A model generated the notes under the pieces. The model saw only the letters and a program-made list of their open reading frames with translations. It was not told the origin of the DNA and searched no databases. Positions 8,129-17,391 of a stretch of DNA of 34,258 nt are shown here, piece after piece. Numbering within the stretch: the stretch's first letter is position 1; every line of letters begins with the position of its first letter. Location of the stretch: NCBI RefSeq assembly GCF_002154605.1, contig NZ_MUNE01000259.1, forward strand, positions 1 through 34,258. Direction: 5' to 3'. This DNA is from Streptomyces milbemycinicus (GTDB lineage Bacteria > Actinomycetota > Actinomycetes > Streptomycetales > Streptomycetaceae). Both the position numbers and the translations under genes were made by a program.

Positions 8129-8317
8129 ATGCTCCGGGAACCAGCCGAACTTCACGTCGATGACCAGGGCCGTGTCGAGCTGCCTCTCGGCCTGCTGGCC
8201 GAGGCCGGCATCGCACCGGGGACCGACCTTGTCGCGTTCAGCGACGGGGATGGGCGGATTGTCCTCAGGCGGGCCGAGGACGCGATCCGTGACCTCATTG
8301 AGAATGGGATGCTCTGA
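8129..8317 (+). CDS. AbrB/MazE-like small DNA-binding protein
   Basis: The 62-residue protein (an in-frame GTG at 8105 would add 8 residues) has the AbrB swapped-hairpin signature: HVDDQGRVELPLGLLAEAG followed by a short beta-strand stretch GRIVLRRAED. I prefer ATG 8129 because the palindrome upstream would otherwise be inside the gene. Proteins of this type are often antitoxins, but no PIN or MazF partner follows; the next gene is the oppositely oriented AIPR. It may instead be a regulator of the restriction-like locus. No clear ribosome binding site is seen. Confidence 0.65.
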   Translation: MLREPAELHVDDQGRVELPLGLLAEAGIAPGTDLVAFSDGDGRIVLRRAEDAIRDLIENGML

Positions 8318-8357
8318 TGCCGTTGGTGGCTTCGCGCCCAGGACGCGGAGCCGCTGG

Positions 8358-10367
8358 CTACGGGTCGGGGGTGAACCCCAGCCGTAGTGCCTCGTTACGG
8401 GCGTGTAGGGCCTGAACGGCCTGCGTCTCTGGAACCTCCTGTTCCAGTTCGAGGCGCCTTCCGACGAACTGGGCCAGCTGCCGCTGCCAGGGTTCGAGGT
8501 TGCGGGTTTCCTTGGCCCAGCGCTCGATTGCGTACCACTCGTCGGCAGGGATCAGAGCTGCCTCTTCACCTGCTCCCTCCTCAGCACCGATACCGCCGGC
8601 GAGTGCCGCCTCGTCCAGTGAATGGTCGAGCAGCTCCGCTGTCAGGGCTCGGGGGGTCGTCCAGGACACCCTGGACACGGCGTCCCAGCACGCCGCCTTC
8701 TTCGCCCACTCGCCCACGTGGTTGCCCTCAAGCGGAGTGGTCACCGCCCGCATGACGCGGGGGCACAGGTCATGGATCGCGGCCTCCAGCACCGGTGAGA
8801 GGTCCTGCTCTCGCCAGATCCGGTCGAGATCGATCCGGCGGTCCGTTGCCGCGGACAGGCGAGCCACGGTGTACGTAGTGATCACGCTTTTATGGCTGCC
8901 TGCTCCGTGGATGGCGGCGATCCGGTCCACCGCCTTGAACAGGATGGCCATTGCGATCACCCGCTGGCAGTACTGGATGTCGACGTGGGGCGGGGCCTTG
9001 TCGACGTTGAACATGAACTCGACGAAGTTCTTCTGTGCCCCGCGGCTCACGTGGTACGGCAGTTGGTTCCACGAGTGGACAAACTTGGCGAGGTCCGCCT
9101 TGGTGAACTTCTTCTTCGTCGGGTTCAGCTTCTTGAACTGCCGCTGCCTGGCAGGGGTGCGGGCCTTCGCCAACTCGTCCGTGTACTGGCCGCGTGCACG
9201 CTCGTAGAACCAGTGGGTCTCCTGACCACTGCCGTCCGTCGCGGGGGCCCACAGGGATCGGGTGATCCGCTGCATGTCCACGTGGTAGTCGTGGTTGGAG
9301 CTGAAGTCGACCTGGGTCACCCGGTTCTGCGTGTTGGAGTACTCCGAGATCTTGGGAACGATCTCCGCGAGCCGCTCGGGCGCCACCTCCGTCAGCTTCA
9401 TCTGGACCCGGACATGGGACAGGTCCGCCTTGTCGCGGCTCAGCGCGTAGTGGAGCGAGGCAGTCGTCTGGCCGCCGTTCACGATCTGGAGGCCGTGCAC
9501 TCCGGAGATGTGGGTGGGCTCGCCGTCCGGGCCCCTCACGAAGTCGACCTGCGACGCGGTCGCGGTGATCCCGTTGTTGTAGGCCAGGAACCTGCCAGGT
9601 GCGTTCAGCAGGGTCTCCCGGATGCCCCGGTTGACCGCGCCGCGGGTCTGGAGGAAGGAGCGAACGTTGAGTTCGAGGAGCCGGGTGCCGTACTCGGCGT
9701 ACAGCTCGGCGAGCATCTCCCCTGGTATGACGGCCAGGACCACGGAGTGGTCCTCTTCCGAACTCGGGGCGGAGACACAGGGCAGCGGAGGGCTGAAGGG
9801 CACCATGATGGGTTCGCCGAGAGCGCCCGACGTCGCATGGCGGTGCTGCCGTGCCAGGTCCCACACTTCGTGGGTTACCGGGAGGCCGTCGAATTCCGAG
9901 GCTGGCAACTCGGTTGCGGTACCCACCCTGTTGCTGAGCAGGAAGAGCCTGATCCGCTGTACCTCGGTGAGGGCCTTCTCGACCGCAGCGCACATGTCGT
10001 ACACGTCGAACGACTCGTCGATGTGCTGCTGCAGCCCGTCCCGGCATCGCTGTACGAACGCCAGTAGCCGCCTGAAGGACGTCTCGGTCTGTGCCTTCGT
10101 GAGCTTGGACTCCAGTGGTTCCAGCTGGAAGTCCGTCACGAACAGGTCCAGGGACTCGCCCGACTCTCCTATGCCGTAACCGTGCACCTCGTGGCCGTGC
10201 ATCTTGTGGTAGGCGGTGAAGGTGTTGGACACGACGCCGGCCTGCTCCAAGTCCTCGAAGACCCGGCGTGTGAACGCCTCCGGGGTGGTCGTTCCCTCGG
10301 CGTCAGCGGTCGCTTGTACGTCGGCGACGAGGCTCCGCGAGAACTCGGCCAGGTCGAGCTCAGCCAT
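8358..10367 (-). CDS. AIPR family protein (phage-resistance associated)
   Basis: The 669-residue protein matches the AIPR family through FLAYNNGITATA (260-271) and LQIVNGGQTTASLH (293-306), with ELNVRSFLQ (232-240) ahead of them. AIPR proteins are found in abortive-infection and restriction-like loci and their biochemical activity is not established to my knowledge. The gene is the last of the minus-strand operon and its start overlaps the end of the PD-(D/E)XK gene by 8 bases, so translation is coupled. The second Z1 cassette has no counterpart. Confidence 0.88.
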   Translation of the reverse strand: MAELDLAEFSRSLVADVQATADAEGTTTPEAFTRRVFEDLEQAGVVSNTFTAYHKMHGHEVHGYGIGESGESLDLFVTDFQLEPLESKLTKAQTETSFRRLLAFVQRCRDGLQQHIDESFDVYDMCAAVEKALTEVQRIRLFLLSNRVGTATELPASEFDGLPVTHEVWDLARQHRHATSGALGEPIMVPFSPPLPCVSAPSSEEDHSVVLAVIPGEMLAELYAEYGTRLLELNVRSFLQTRGAVNRGIRETLLNAPGRFLAYNNGITATASQVDFVRGPDGEPTHISGVHGLQIVNGGQTTASLHYALSRDKADLSHVRVQMKLTEVAPERLAEIVPKISEYSNTQNRVTQVDFSSNHDYHVDMQRITRSLWAPATDGSGQETHWFYERARGQYTDELAKARTPARQRQFKKLNPTKKKFTKADLAKFVHSWNQLPYHVSRGAQKNFVEFMFNVDKAPPHVDIQYCQRVIAMAILFKAVDRIAAIHGAGSHKSVITTYTVARLSAATDRRIDLDRIWREQDLSPVLEAAIHDLCPRVMRAVTTPLEGNHVGEWAKKAACWDAVSRVSWTTPRALTAELLDHSLDEAALAGGIGAEEGAGEEAALIPADEWYAIERWAKETRNLEPWQRQLAQFVGRRLELEQEVPETQAVQALHARNEALRLGFTPDP

Positions 10368-11370
10368 GGGACCCCCCGATCAGTTCCTTCACCTCGTCGG
10401 CCGTGGCGCGATAGGCGTCCAGACCCGAGGTGCTCACGTGGTAGGTGCAGTCACCGACGCCCTCGGGCAGGTCCGACTCGACCAGCCTGGGAAAGCCTTC
10501 CCGTACATGCCAGAACCGAAGCTCGCGGAGGGTGTACCGGGGTTCTTCGTAGAGGTCATGGTGCCCGGGGAGGTAACCGACCTGGACGAGTAGACCGTCG
10601 AACCGGGCCCGGGCGGCGGGACTCGTGAGCTGCTGTCGTATCCTCTCCACCCTCCTGTTCAGACTCTCTCCCGATCCACCCCGCCGCTCGTCGAGATTCG
10701 CGAGTGCGAGGAGCAGCGCGGGCGTCCCGGTTCCGTCCAGCTGTCTCTCGCTGGCGATCCGTATACTCCGGGGCCGCTTCGCGACACTGGCCTTGGTCTC
10801 GATGGCCAGCTCGGACAGCTGGAAGTCCTGGTTGGTCCCCGTGGGACCGGTCCATGCCTCGACCGCCTCGGCCTGGCCGAGGGAGGCCAGGAGGACGTCT
10901 CCGAGTACCAGGAGTTCGCCGTAGAGTCCGCGACGTGCCTCGGCGCTCAGCCCGTCCCTGCTGACAGCGCGCAGGAGGTCCTGCCACCTCTCGAACCTGT
11001 CCACGGCGGCTGCCAGGGCCTCAGCTGCGGCCGGAGCGGACTTGGCGGTCTCGGCGACGTCGGTGACGAGCGGGTTGAACACCTCGCGAAGTCCGTCCGC
11101 CGTCAGGATCACCTGGAGCTCGTACTCAACCCGGGACACGGCACTCAGGTTCATCTCGATCCCTGCTGCCTTGGGGAGTCGGCCCACCGACCGCACGATC
11201 GGGTCTGCGGAGCGAGCGTCCGCCCGGAAGACCAACATGCGCTGGCGGCCGGGGTGGGAGACGGAGAGGAAGATGTCGAGCGGGGACTCCGGGTACAGAC
11301 GGAGGCTGGACCGCCCCGGGGTGTCCTGGGGACTCTCCAGTTCGCGCCACTCGTCCTCGGTGACGGTCAC
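10360..11370 (-). CDS. PD-(D/E)XK nuclease-like protein, cassette 1 (DUF4420 type)
   Basis: The 336-residue protein carries a PD-(D/E)XK-type core: E152 in LYGELLVLGD, D182 in NQDFQ and ETK at 191-193, preceded by EAWTGPTG. These are the expected acidic pair and E-x-K of a restriction-type nuclease fold. It is sandwiched between the Z1 helicase (4-base overlap at 11367-11370) and AIPR (8-base overlap), so it is presumably the cutting subunit of this complex. The shared block EAWT...DFQ also occurs in the cassette 2 protein at 16408-17391. Confidence 0.85.
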   Translation of the reverse strand: MTVTEDEWRELESPQDTPGRSSLRLYPESPLDIFLSVSHPGRQRMLVFRADARSADPIVRSVGRLPKAAGIEMNLSAVSRVEYELQVILTADGLREVFNPLVTDVAETAKSAPAAAEALAAAVDRFERWQDLLRAVSRDGLSAEARRGLYGELLVLGDVLLASLGQAEAVEAWTGPTGTNQDFQLSELAIETKASVAKRPRSIRIASERQLDGTGTPALLLALANLDERRGGSGESLNRRVERIRQQLTSPAARARFDGLLVQVGYLPGHHDLYEEPRYTLRELRFWHVREGFPRLVESDLPEGVGDCTYHVSTSGLDAYRATADEVKELIGGSHG

Positions 11371-14138
11371 GCCTCGTCCTCCTCGGCGATGGTGTAGATG
11401 TCCTCCTGGAGCCAGACGGTGTTGGCGATGTACTCGGTCTTGGACTGGTAGTCGGAGTGCGGGAAGCTCACCTGGAAGCCCACGAGGGGCGTCGTCGCCT
11501 CAACGTCGGCGGCCTGTGGCAGCTCGATGGGGTAGATCAGCAGGAGGCCCTGGTCGGTCCGCCGCTGCCGCCGGATGTGCGGGCCCGCCGGCGTCTTCGG
11601 AGCCGACGCCTTCTCCTTCTTCTCCGCTTCCTTCTTCGCGGCATTTCGTGCCGCGTCCTCCTGCACCTTGTCGAGGCCAATCAGTTCGTCGGGCGGGCTG
11701 AGTACCCGGCGAATCGTGTACCTTCCCTCGGCCCTGAAGCCGTCGTTGAGCGCCTTGCGGGTCACGAGGCCGACAGTGTGCCCCGCGATGTCTCGTGGCG
11801 ACTGCGACGTCGTGCTACTGACCAGGCACACGGTCCAGTTGCCCAGCTCACCCACCCTGGCGCACTGCTCCACGTACTTGGCGATGAGCCTCGGACGAAC
11901 CCGCTGAGCCATGCGGTCGGTCTCATAGGTGGTGAGGAACTCCGAGATGACCTCAGGGGGAACCCCTCCCCACCGCACGTTGGTCCCTGAACCCCCAGGT
12001 ACGGGTTCCGCGACGTCGTCCAGCCGACGGACCAGGGTTTCGAGGGCTTTGAAATTGTTCTCGACGGTCCTGTCGGCGAGCTTGAAGATCACCGTCTCTG
12101 GTCCCTCCCCCGAGTAGCTGAGAAGGATCTTCGCGCTCTGGCGCATCTTGTTGGCCGCGGTCACGGTGAGCCCCAGAGAGGAGGAACGGACCTTCAGCCC
12201 GAACTCCTTCGGGGTGAGGCTGAGTGCCGCCATCTCCTCGACCTCCCTGCGGAGTTCGTCGGTTGCGGCGGTGACCTCCACGTAGGCGTCCTCAAGCGCG
12301 GGCGTGGTGTACAGACGGCACACGTCCTCGTAGCCGGGGCGGTATCCGAACCACCGGCCCATCTGGAGGAGGGTGTCGTACGTCTTCGACACGCGCAGGT
12401 AGTAGCTGACGGTCAGGCCGTCCAGGGTGAGGCCGCGGGAGAGCTTCTGTCCTCCGATGGCGATCACGGACAGGCCGTTTCTCCGGTTCTCGTAGTAGTC
12501 GAGCGCATCCTTGGAGGTGCCGTTCACCGTCTTGACCTGGATCTTCCTGAGGGCAGGAAGGAGCTGTTCGGAGACCTGCTCCCAGGTCAGACGTTGCACC
12601 TCGTCAGCCGGGAACTTGTCCGTGGTGGGAACGAAGTCCCGCTCCCAGAGCGCCCGGAGCTCGGCGCGGAGCTCAGGGCCCTTGCCGTACCGGTCTCGGA
12701 TCATGTCAACGATGAGCCGCAGGTGGTCGTCGACCTGGTCGCGAACGAGGCTCTGCACCGCGGTGAAGCGGGTGACGTGCACCAGCATCGAGTTGTGAAC
12801 CTTGGTCTGCCCTCGCGCCCGGCGGGCGGCACAGGCGAGCACGAACGAGAAGATCGCGTCCCGCAGGGACTGTGGAAGCCTGTCGCCAGGGATGTCACCG
12901 GACTTGTGCTTGGTGGGGAGCCAGGTGTCGGCGTCGTCCACATGGCGCACGAGCGGCAGCGGTTGCACGTCCTCCTCGTCCTCGTCGTCGACTTGGAGCC
13001 CGAACACCCGCTCCGGACCAAGGTAGTTCGACGGCGAGGGAAGACTGCGGATGAAGCTGTACGGGAAGAGGTCTTCCCCTGCGACGCCGTGGTCCACGTC
13101 GGGGTCTATGTAGATGTTGGCGAAGGGGGTGGCCGTGTACCCGACGTACGCGGCCTTGTCGAAGCTCTTCATGAGCTTGCGGATCGCGGCGTTGGTCTTG
13201 GTCGGGTCTGCCTCGGGGTCACGGACCGTGTTGATCGAGGCGTTGTCGGCCTCGTCGTCGATGACGAACAGAGGGAGGTCCTTCACGACCTTCTCGCCGT
13301 TCTCGTCCTCGGTGCCGTGGACGTCTGTCACCCAGTTACGCAGGTATTCGAGGATCTTGTAGTGCTTCTTGACGACGAGGACGACGGGGAAGCTGCCGAG
13401 GGGGAAGTTGATGGCCTTGGCCGTCGCGAGCCCGAAGTCCCCCTTCTCCGCGCTGCTTGTCGGTGACGCGATGTCGAGTTTCTTGGCGAGGGGCATGGCT
13501 CCCGCGCCGATCGCGCGTGAACGGCCGTCCTCGTTCGATCGGTTCTGGTGCTGGGTGTCGAAACCCAGGAGCCCTTCGTCTATCCGCAGCTGTGTCTGGC
13601 TCCGGAGGTCGTTGTGGATGCCGGCAAGGACCACGATGAACCGGTACCCCGCGTCCACGGCCTTCGCGGCGAGCCCGATGTACTGGCCGGTCTTGCCCGA
13701 CTGCACCTGGCCGATCACGAGACCCTGACGACGCCAGGGGCCAGAACGGCGAGGATCCTCCAACTGGCTCAGTACCTCGTCCGAGCTCTGGTCCAGTCGC
13801 CTCACGACCCACGGCGGAAGGTTCACCACGTCTTCGAGATACCGCCGGTAGCGCTCCCAGAAGTCCCAGGCACGGTCGTTCTTCGCCTCGGGCAGCCAGG
13901 GTTCGTGCCCCTTGGGGTCCACGAGCGCCAGCGACCGCTCCTGGAACACGGCGGTCATGGCCTCGATCTCCTTGGCCAGCTGGTCCCGGTCAAGGTCCTC
14001 CCCCTGCGCGGCCAGCATCCCGAAGATGGCGTTGACCGCGTTCTGTACCTCGTCCGGCTTCGGCTGGCGGTCCTGTGGCAGGAATCCGAGAACCAGGCGC
14101 GTGGCCTTGGCCATGGGTTCGTCGGGAACGGCGCTCAC
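11367..14138 (-). CDS. Z1-domain superfamily II helicase-like ATPase, cassette 1
   Basis: The 923-residue protein starts at GTG 14138 with GGAGG 6 bases upstream. Motifs in order: Walker A GQVQSGKT at 143-150, AGIHNDLRSQTQ at 172-183, Walker B DDEAD at 294-298, GYTATPFANI at 333-342, the Z1 segment GGQKLSRGLT (562-571) and the arginine-finger region QMGRWFGYR (592-600). This is the Z1 family, linked in the literature to MORC-type ATPases and restriction-like systems. It likely translocates on or remodels DNA to deliver the nuclease. It sits 69 bases after the ATPase gene and overlaps the nuclease gene by 4 bases. Confidence 0.92.
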   Translation of the reverse strand: MSAVPDEPMAKATRLVLGFLPQDRQPKPDEVQNAVNAIFGMLAAQGEDLDRDQLAKEIEAMTAVFQERSLALVDPKGHEPWLPEAKNDRAWDFWERYRRYLEDVVNLPPWVVRRLDQSSDEVLSQLEDPRRSGPWRRQGLVIGQVQSGKTGQYIGLAAKAVDAGYRFIVVLAGIHNDLRSQTQLRIDEGLLGFDTQHQNRSNEDGRSRAIGAGAMPLAKKLDIASPTSSAEKGDFGLATAKAINFPLGSFPVVLVVKKHYKILEYLRNWVTDVHGTEDENGEKVVKDLPLFVIDDEADNASINTVRDPEADPTKTNAAIRKLMKSFDKAAYVGYTATPFANIYIDPDVDHGVAGEDLFPYSFIRSLPSPSNYLGPERVFGLQVDDEDEEDVQPLPLVRHVDDADTWLPTKHKSGDIPGDRLPQSLRDAIFSFVLACAARRARGQTKVHNSMLVHVTRFTAVQSLVRDQVDDHLRLIVDMIRDRYGKGPELRAELRALWERDFVPTTDKFPADEVQRLTWEQVSEQLLPALRKIQVKTVNGTSKDALDYYENRRNGLSVIAIGGQKLSRGLTLDGLTVSYYLRVSKTYDTLLQMGRWFGYRPGYEDVCRLYTTPALEDAYVEVTAATDELRREVEEMAALSLTPKEFGLKVRSSSLGLTVTAANKMRQSAKILLSYSGEGPETVIFKLADRTVENNFKALETLVRRLDDVAEPVPGGSGTNVRWGGVPPEVISEFLTTYETDRMAQRVRPRLIAKYVEQCARVGELGNWTVCLVSSTTSQSPRDIAGHTVGLVTRKALNDGFRAEGRYTIRRVLSPPDELIGLDKVQEDAARNAAKKEAEKKEKASAPKTPAGPHIRRQRRTDQGLLLIYPIELPQAADVEATTPLVGFQVSFPHSDYQSKTEYIANTVWLQEDIYTIAEEDEA

Positions 14139-14207
14139 GTGGGACCTCCAGCGGGATGTAGACGGTGTCGAGCAGAGTAGGGGCGGCCACTGACAACGAC
14201 TCAGGGC

Positions 14208-15683
14208 TCATCCGCTCCAGAAGCCCTGCAGTTGGTCGAAGGGAGGCATGGTCCGCAACCTCTCGCGCGCGGCGGCGGGCGATCGGCCGCCCGAGACGAG
14301 TGACTCGTAGATGCGCTCAGCCACCTCGGTAGCCGCCTCGTCGGCGGGTCCTGGACCACCGAACGGTTCCGGGTCGTCGCTGGTGTCTGTCTCATGCATC
14401 ACACGGAGGGCGGCGACGGGCACCGTCTCCTCCAGAAGCCGGATCAATGCGCGTACGTCTGCAGTGCTGTTGCCGCCGGGTTGCAGAGCAGCCTGGACCA
14501 GCGGATGGCTGCGGTTGATCCTGCACGTGACCCGGCCATCCGGTCGGCGCACATTCCACGCGTACGACAGGGGATCACCGTGGGTACGTGCAGCGACCTG
14601 TCCACGGTGCCGCAGCACGTCTGCGGCCCTCGCCCGGGCCTGACGTGCGATGCGGTGGAGGTGTGGACGTAGGCCCACAGGCGGGACGACGCTGGATTTC
14701 CTCACGTCGACACCCCATGCGACATCTGTCTCGGCCGGGATGTCGACGGCGATGCGCGCCAGGTTGTACTTCTCCTCGCGACGCATGCCTCTCTGCCCCA
14801 GCCAGTCGCCGGCCAGGATCAGGCGGTTGCGGCGGTAGACATAGAAGCCCTGTTGGTCGAGCCACCCTTGTGGCCCTGCAGCCAGGCCGTACTCCTCCGG
14901 GGTGAGCCGGTGGGCGCTGGGGAGGATGAACGCCTCGACCCTCACGGAACCTCCGCCGAGGGGCAGTTCCTCCGTGGGGAGCCGCTGGACAGAAGGGTGG
15001 TTACCCATAAACGGATCCCAGGGTTCCACCGGGGTTCCGGACACGCGCAGGCTCCGGCGCCGGCTCCCGGTGAGGAATCGGGCGAAGACCATTCCGAGGT
15101 GCGACTCCGTGCGGGCTGTCTCGGCGTAGAACTGCTTCTGGGTGCGTTCGTCGTCCTCACGGACGTCACCGCCGTTGTAGCCATTGAGCCGCCGCCAGAG
15201 CACGATCGTCCCGTGGGCAGTGTCGCTCCGAAGCCTGTCCAGCACGGTGGTTGTGTCGACGTCTGCTCCGTGGAGGAGCCTCCACTCGCCGGACTCCTCA
15301 ACGACATCGAGGTCCCAGGTCCGTACGTGCCACACACCATCGGTCGCTGTGGCCACGGAGAGTTGCCGCGACTGCGAGAACGAGGCGGACTTCAGACCTA
15401 CGCCGAAACGGCCCAGGTCAGTCGAAGAACGTGAAGTCGCGGGCCCGCGAGCCGCCACGGTCATTGCCGTGACGAGTTCCTGGGCGTTCATGCCCCTGCC
15501 GTCGTCGACGACTGCGATCCATGAGTCCCGTCCCGCCCAGGTGAACTCGACGTCGATGTGCCGGGCCTCAGCCGCGATGCTGTTGTCGACGAGATCCGCG
15601 ACGGCAGCCGGCAACGAGTACCCCAGGGAGCTGAGCGAAGCCACCATGCCCGCGGGTTCGGGGGCCGCGATGTCGTACGTCAT
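14208..15683 (-). CDS. MORC/MutL-like GHKL ATPase, cassette 1
   Basis: The 491-residue protein has an N-terminal GHKL ATP-binding domain: VADLVDNSI (N34), VDDGRGM (59-65) and GRFGVGLKSAS (91-101). The rest is unassigned but ends in a region with WDPF and other blocks shared with cassette 2 (for example YVYRRNRLI). It is first in the operon. Proteins of this type probably clamp on DNA upon ATP binding, as MutL and MORC do, and would here act with Z1 as the sensor or clamp. No kinase H-box is present. Confidence 0.9.
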   Translation of the reverse strand: MTYDIAAPEPAGMVASLSSLGYSLPAAVADLVDNSIAAEARHIDVEFTWAGRDSWIAVVDDGRGMNAQELVTAMTVAARGPATSRSSTDLGRFGVGLKSASFSQSRQLSVATATDGVWHVRTWDLDVVEESGEWRLLHGADVDTTTVLDRLRSDTAHGTIVLWRRLNGYNGGDVREDDERTQKQFYAETARTESHLGMVFARFLTGSRRRSLRVSGTPVEPWDPFMGNHPSVQRLPTEELPLGGGSVRVEAFILPSAHRLTPEEYGLAAGPQGWLDQQGFYVYRRNRLILAGDWLGQRGMRREEKYNLARIAVDIPAETDVAWGVDVRKSSVVPPVGLRPHLHRIARQARARAADVLRHRGQVAARTHGDPLSYAWNVRRPDGRVTCRINRSHPLVQAALQPGGNSTADVRALIRLLEETVPVAALRVMHETDTSDDPEPFGGPGPADEAATEVAERIYESLVSGGRSPAAARERLRTMPPFDQLQGFWSG

Positions 15684-16270
15684 GGGTGGTTCCAGCCTGC
15701 TTCCCCGATATGGGCCCTCTCACTGTGCGGCTGACTCGTGATCCACATGAATCAAAGGAACACCGCGAAATCAAGGAGGTGCCCCCTCCGCGTCGCCAGT
15801 TTCTGCATCCGGCAAACGCCCGCCCAAGGTCGATGTTAGTAGAGGCGCGGGATCAATCATCTGGTGTTCTGCGGAGCTCCAGCCTTCGCGGTGACAGAGA
15901 CATGGTGACCGCCGTGGCCCCGCAGCCACTACCGTCATTCGCGGTCGAACTACTTGAGGCATTCGACGAGCACTGGAGCCACTTGCTCGGTCGCTGTGAG
16001 CGGGCTGTGGGGCCCGCTCGGGAGTGGGCCAGCCTTCCGGTTGGACTTCGGACGCGTTGAAGTTGGTCCCGACCTGTTCGGCGACCTGGAACGCCACCGT
16101 TGCTGCAGGAGTCGGGCACACCCGAGCGAGACCGTCGAGCCGGCTGGGCCCGCAGCTGCTCGTTCGACCGTCGATTGCTAGCAAGTGGCGTCTAGGCCAC
16201 CTGCTACGGCTAGGAGGACTGCGATTTCACCGGGCGGGCGGAGGGCGGTCTCTGCGCCCGACGACGCCGC
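15684..16270. other. Spacer between cassettes, no convincing gene
   Basis: This stretch should contain the cassette 1 promoter (reading left). The plus-strand frame from GTG 15904 gives only about 50 residues (...FAVELLEAFDEHWSHLLGRCE...) with no recognisable family. Other short frames lack domain signatures. It looks like degraded sequence next to the integrase remnant. Confidence 0.4.
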
Positions 16271-16406
16271 GCCAGCGACCGGGCTGTGTTGGATCCCGAT
16301 CGCCAAGGGCCTCACCCACTGCCTCCGCCACACCCATCGGACCGTGATGGAGGAACTCGGCACCAAGATGGTCCTCATGGATGAGCGCATGGGCCACATC
16401 GACGGC
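16271..16406 (+). pseudogene. Remnant of tyrosine integrase C-terminus
   Basis: This segment translates to CWIPIAKGLT..LRHTHRTVMEEL and MVLMDERMGHIDG, clearly homologous to 28203-28346 of the intact integrase in this window (CWLPIAKGLT..GLRHTHRTVMEDL). By eye the DNA is roughly 85 percent identical with small indels. Homology stops at 16406, two bases before the stop codon of the next (minus-strand) gene; the Tyr-containing end and the whole N-terminus are absent. It is a leftover of a second integrase gene and marks the edge of the inserted cassette 2. Confidence 0.85.
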
Positions 16407-16407
16407 A

Positions 16408-17391
16408 TTAGTTGGGTGACCAGTCTTTGGGGTTGGTGGAAAGAAGCCACGACCCACAAGCAGCCAAGTCGAGGTCGTACGAGACTCGCACGACTCCGCC
16501 CGGCAACCCAGTGGGGAAGGAATCGTGAGTCAGGCGAGGGAAGTCGTCCGTGACCCGGTAGAGGCACTCCTCAACAATTCGATAGGGAATCTCATGGGTC
16601 TTACGTTGGACTGGGCTGTAACCCCGCCTCCCAACCTTTTGCAGGAATCGCTCTCGGGCGGCCGGGTGATCTGCTAGGTCCGTCGCCACCCTGTCGACGA
16701 GCTTGGGCAGCGTGTTGTTGGCCAGTTGGTCCCGCGTCACGCGGAGGCTGAAGAGATAGAGTTCCCCCGTCTCCGGCGCTGCGAGTTGGTCCAGGCTCCG
16801 GATCGTGTGGACGCTGCCGGCATCGCCACTACGGGCGGTGGCCTTGACCTCGACGGATGCGTTGGGCCATTGGAAGTCGTGGCGGGACCCCTCGGACGCT
16901 GTCCAGGCTTCTATATTCGCCGGCGTCACGCCGGCCCACCGCACCAGAAACCACAGCTCCGCAAAGAGAGCCAATGCGTCGTTGTTGGTGAGGCGGCTGG
17001 AGTCCACCTCCCAGAACCACTTCCACCGCTCAAGGACGTCACCCACAGCGGCGGCCCTCTCCGCTCCCTGCAGTGCTCCAGCGAGGTGAATGATGTCAGC
17101 GGCCACGGCAGCGAACGTCGTCACTGCTGCTGCGTCCAGGCAGGCAACATCCAGATAATCGCTGACCGGTTGACCGGCCACTTGATGCTCGCCCACTCGG
17201 ACTTGAAGGCCCTTGGTGAGGGTGCTCGGTGCTTGTGTGCCTGGCGGCACGTGTAGCAGTAGATGACAGTGCCCGTCGGCATCTACTGCGGCCCACAGAT
17301 CATCGGCTGGCAGCTTTTCCGCAGACAGCAGGCCAGGAGCTGGCGCATCCGGAATCTGACTCCACAGGTTCTCTAGCTCAGCCGCGTTCAC
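16408..17391 (-). CDS. PD-(D/E)XK nuclease-like protein, cassette 2 (DUF4420 type)
   Basis: The 327-residue protein starts at GTG 17391, overlapping the Z1 stop by 4 bases. Its core residues match the cassette 1 nuclease: E145 in FAELWFLV, D172 in HDFQ and EVK at 181-183, preceded by EAWTASEG. It is therefore the nuclease of the second cassette. Outside the core the two proteins differ strongly, which argues for old divergence and separate acquisition, not a recent duplication. Its stop codon abuts the integrase remnant. Confidence 0.85.
   Translation of the reverse strand: MNAAELENLWSQIPDAPAPGLLSAEKLPADDLWAAVDADGHCHLLLHVPPGTQAPSTLTKGLQVRVGEHQVAGQPVSDYLDVACLDAAAVTTFAAVAADIIHLAGALQGAERAAAVGDVLERWKWFWEVDSSRLTNNDALALFAELWFLVRWAGVTPANIEAWTASEGSRHDFQWPNASVEVKATARSGDAGSVHTIRSLDQLAAPETGELYLFSLRVTRDQLANNTLPKLVDRVATDLADHPAARERFLQKVGRRGYSPVQRKTHEIPYRIVEECLYRVTDDFPRLTHDSFPTGLPGGVVRVSYDLDLAACGSWLLSTNPKDWSPN

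Noticed and set aside
8315..8420. Possible PIN-type toxin beginning MPLVA after the AbrB-like gene
   Set aside because: The frame ends after about 32 residues inside the opposite AIPR gene and shows no PIN acidic residues.
8892..10067. Long open frames on both strands inside the AIPR gene
   Set aside because: Shadow frames without recognisable motifs.
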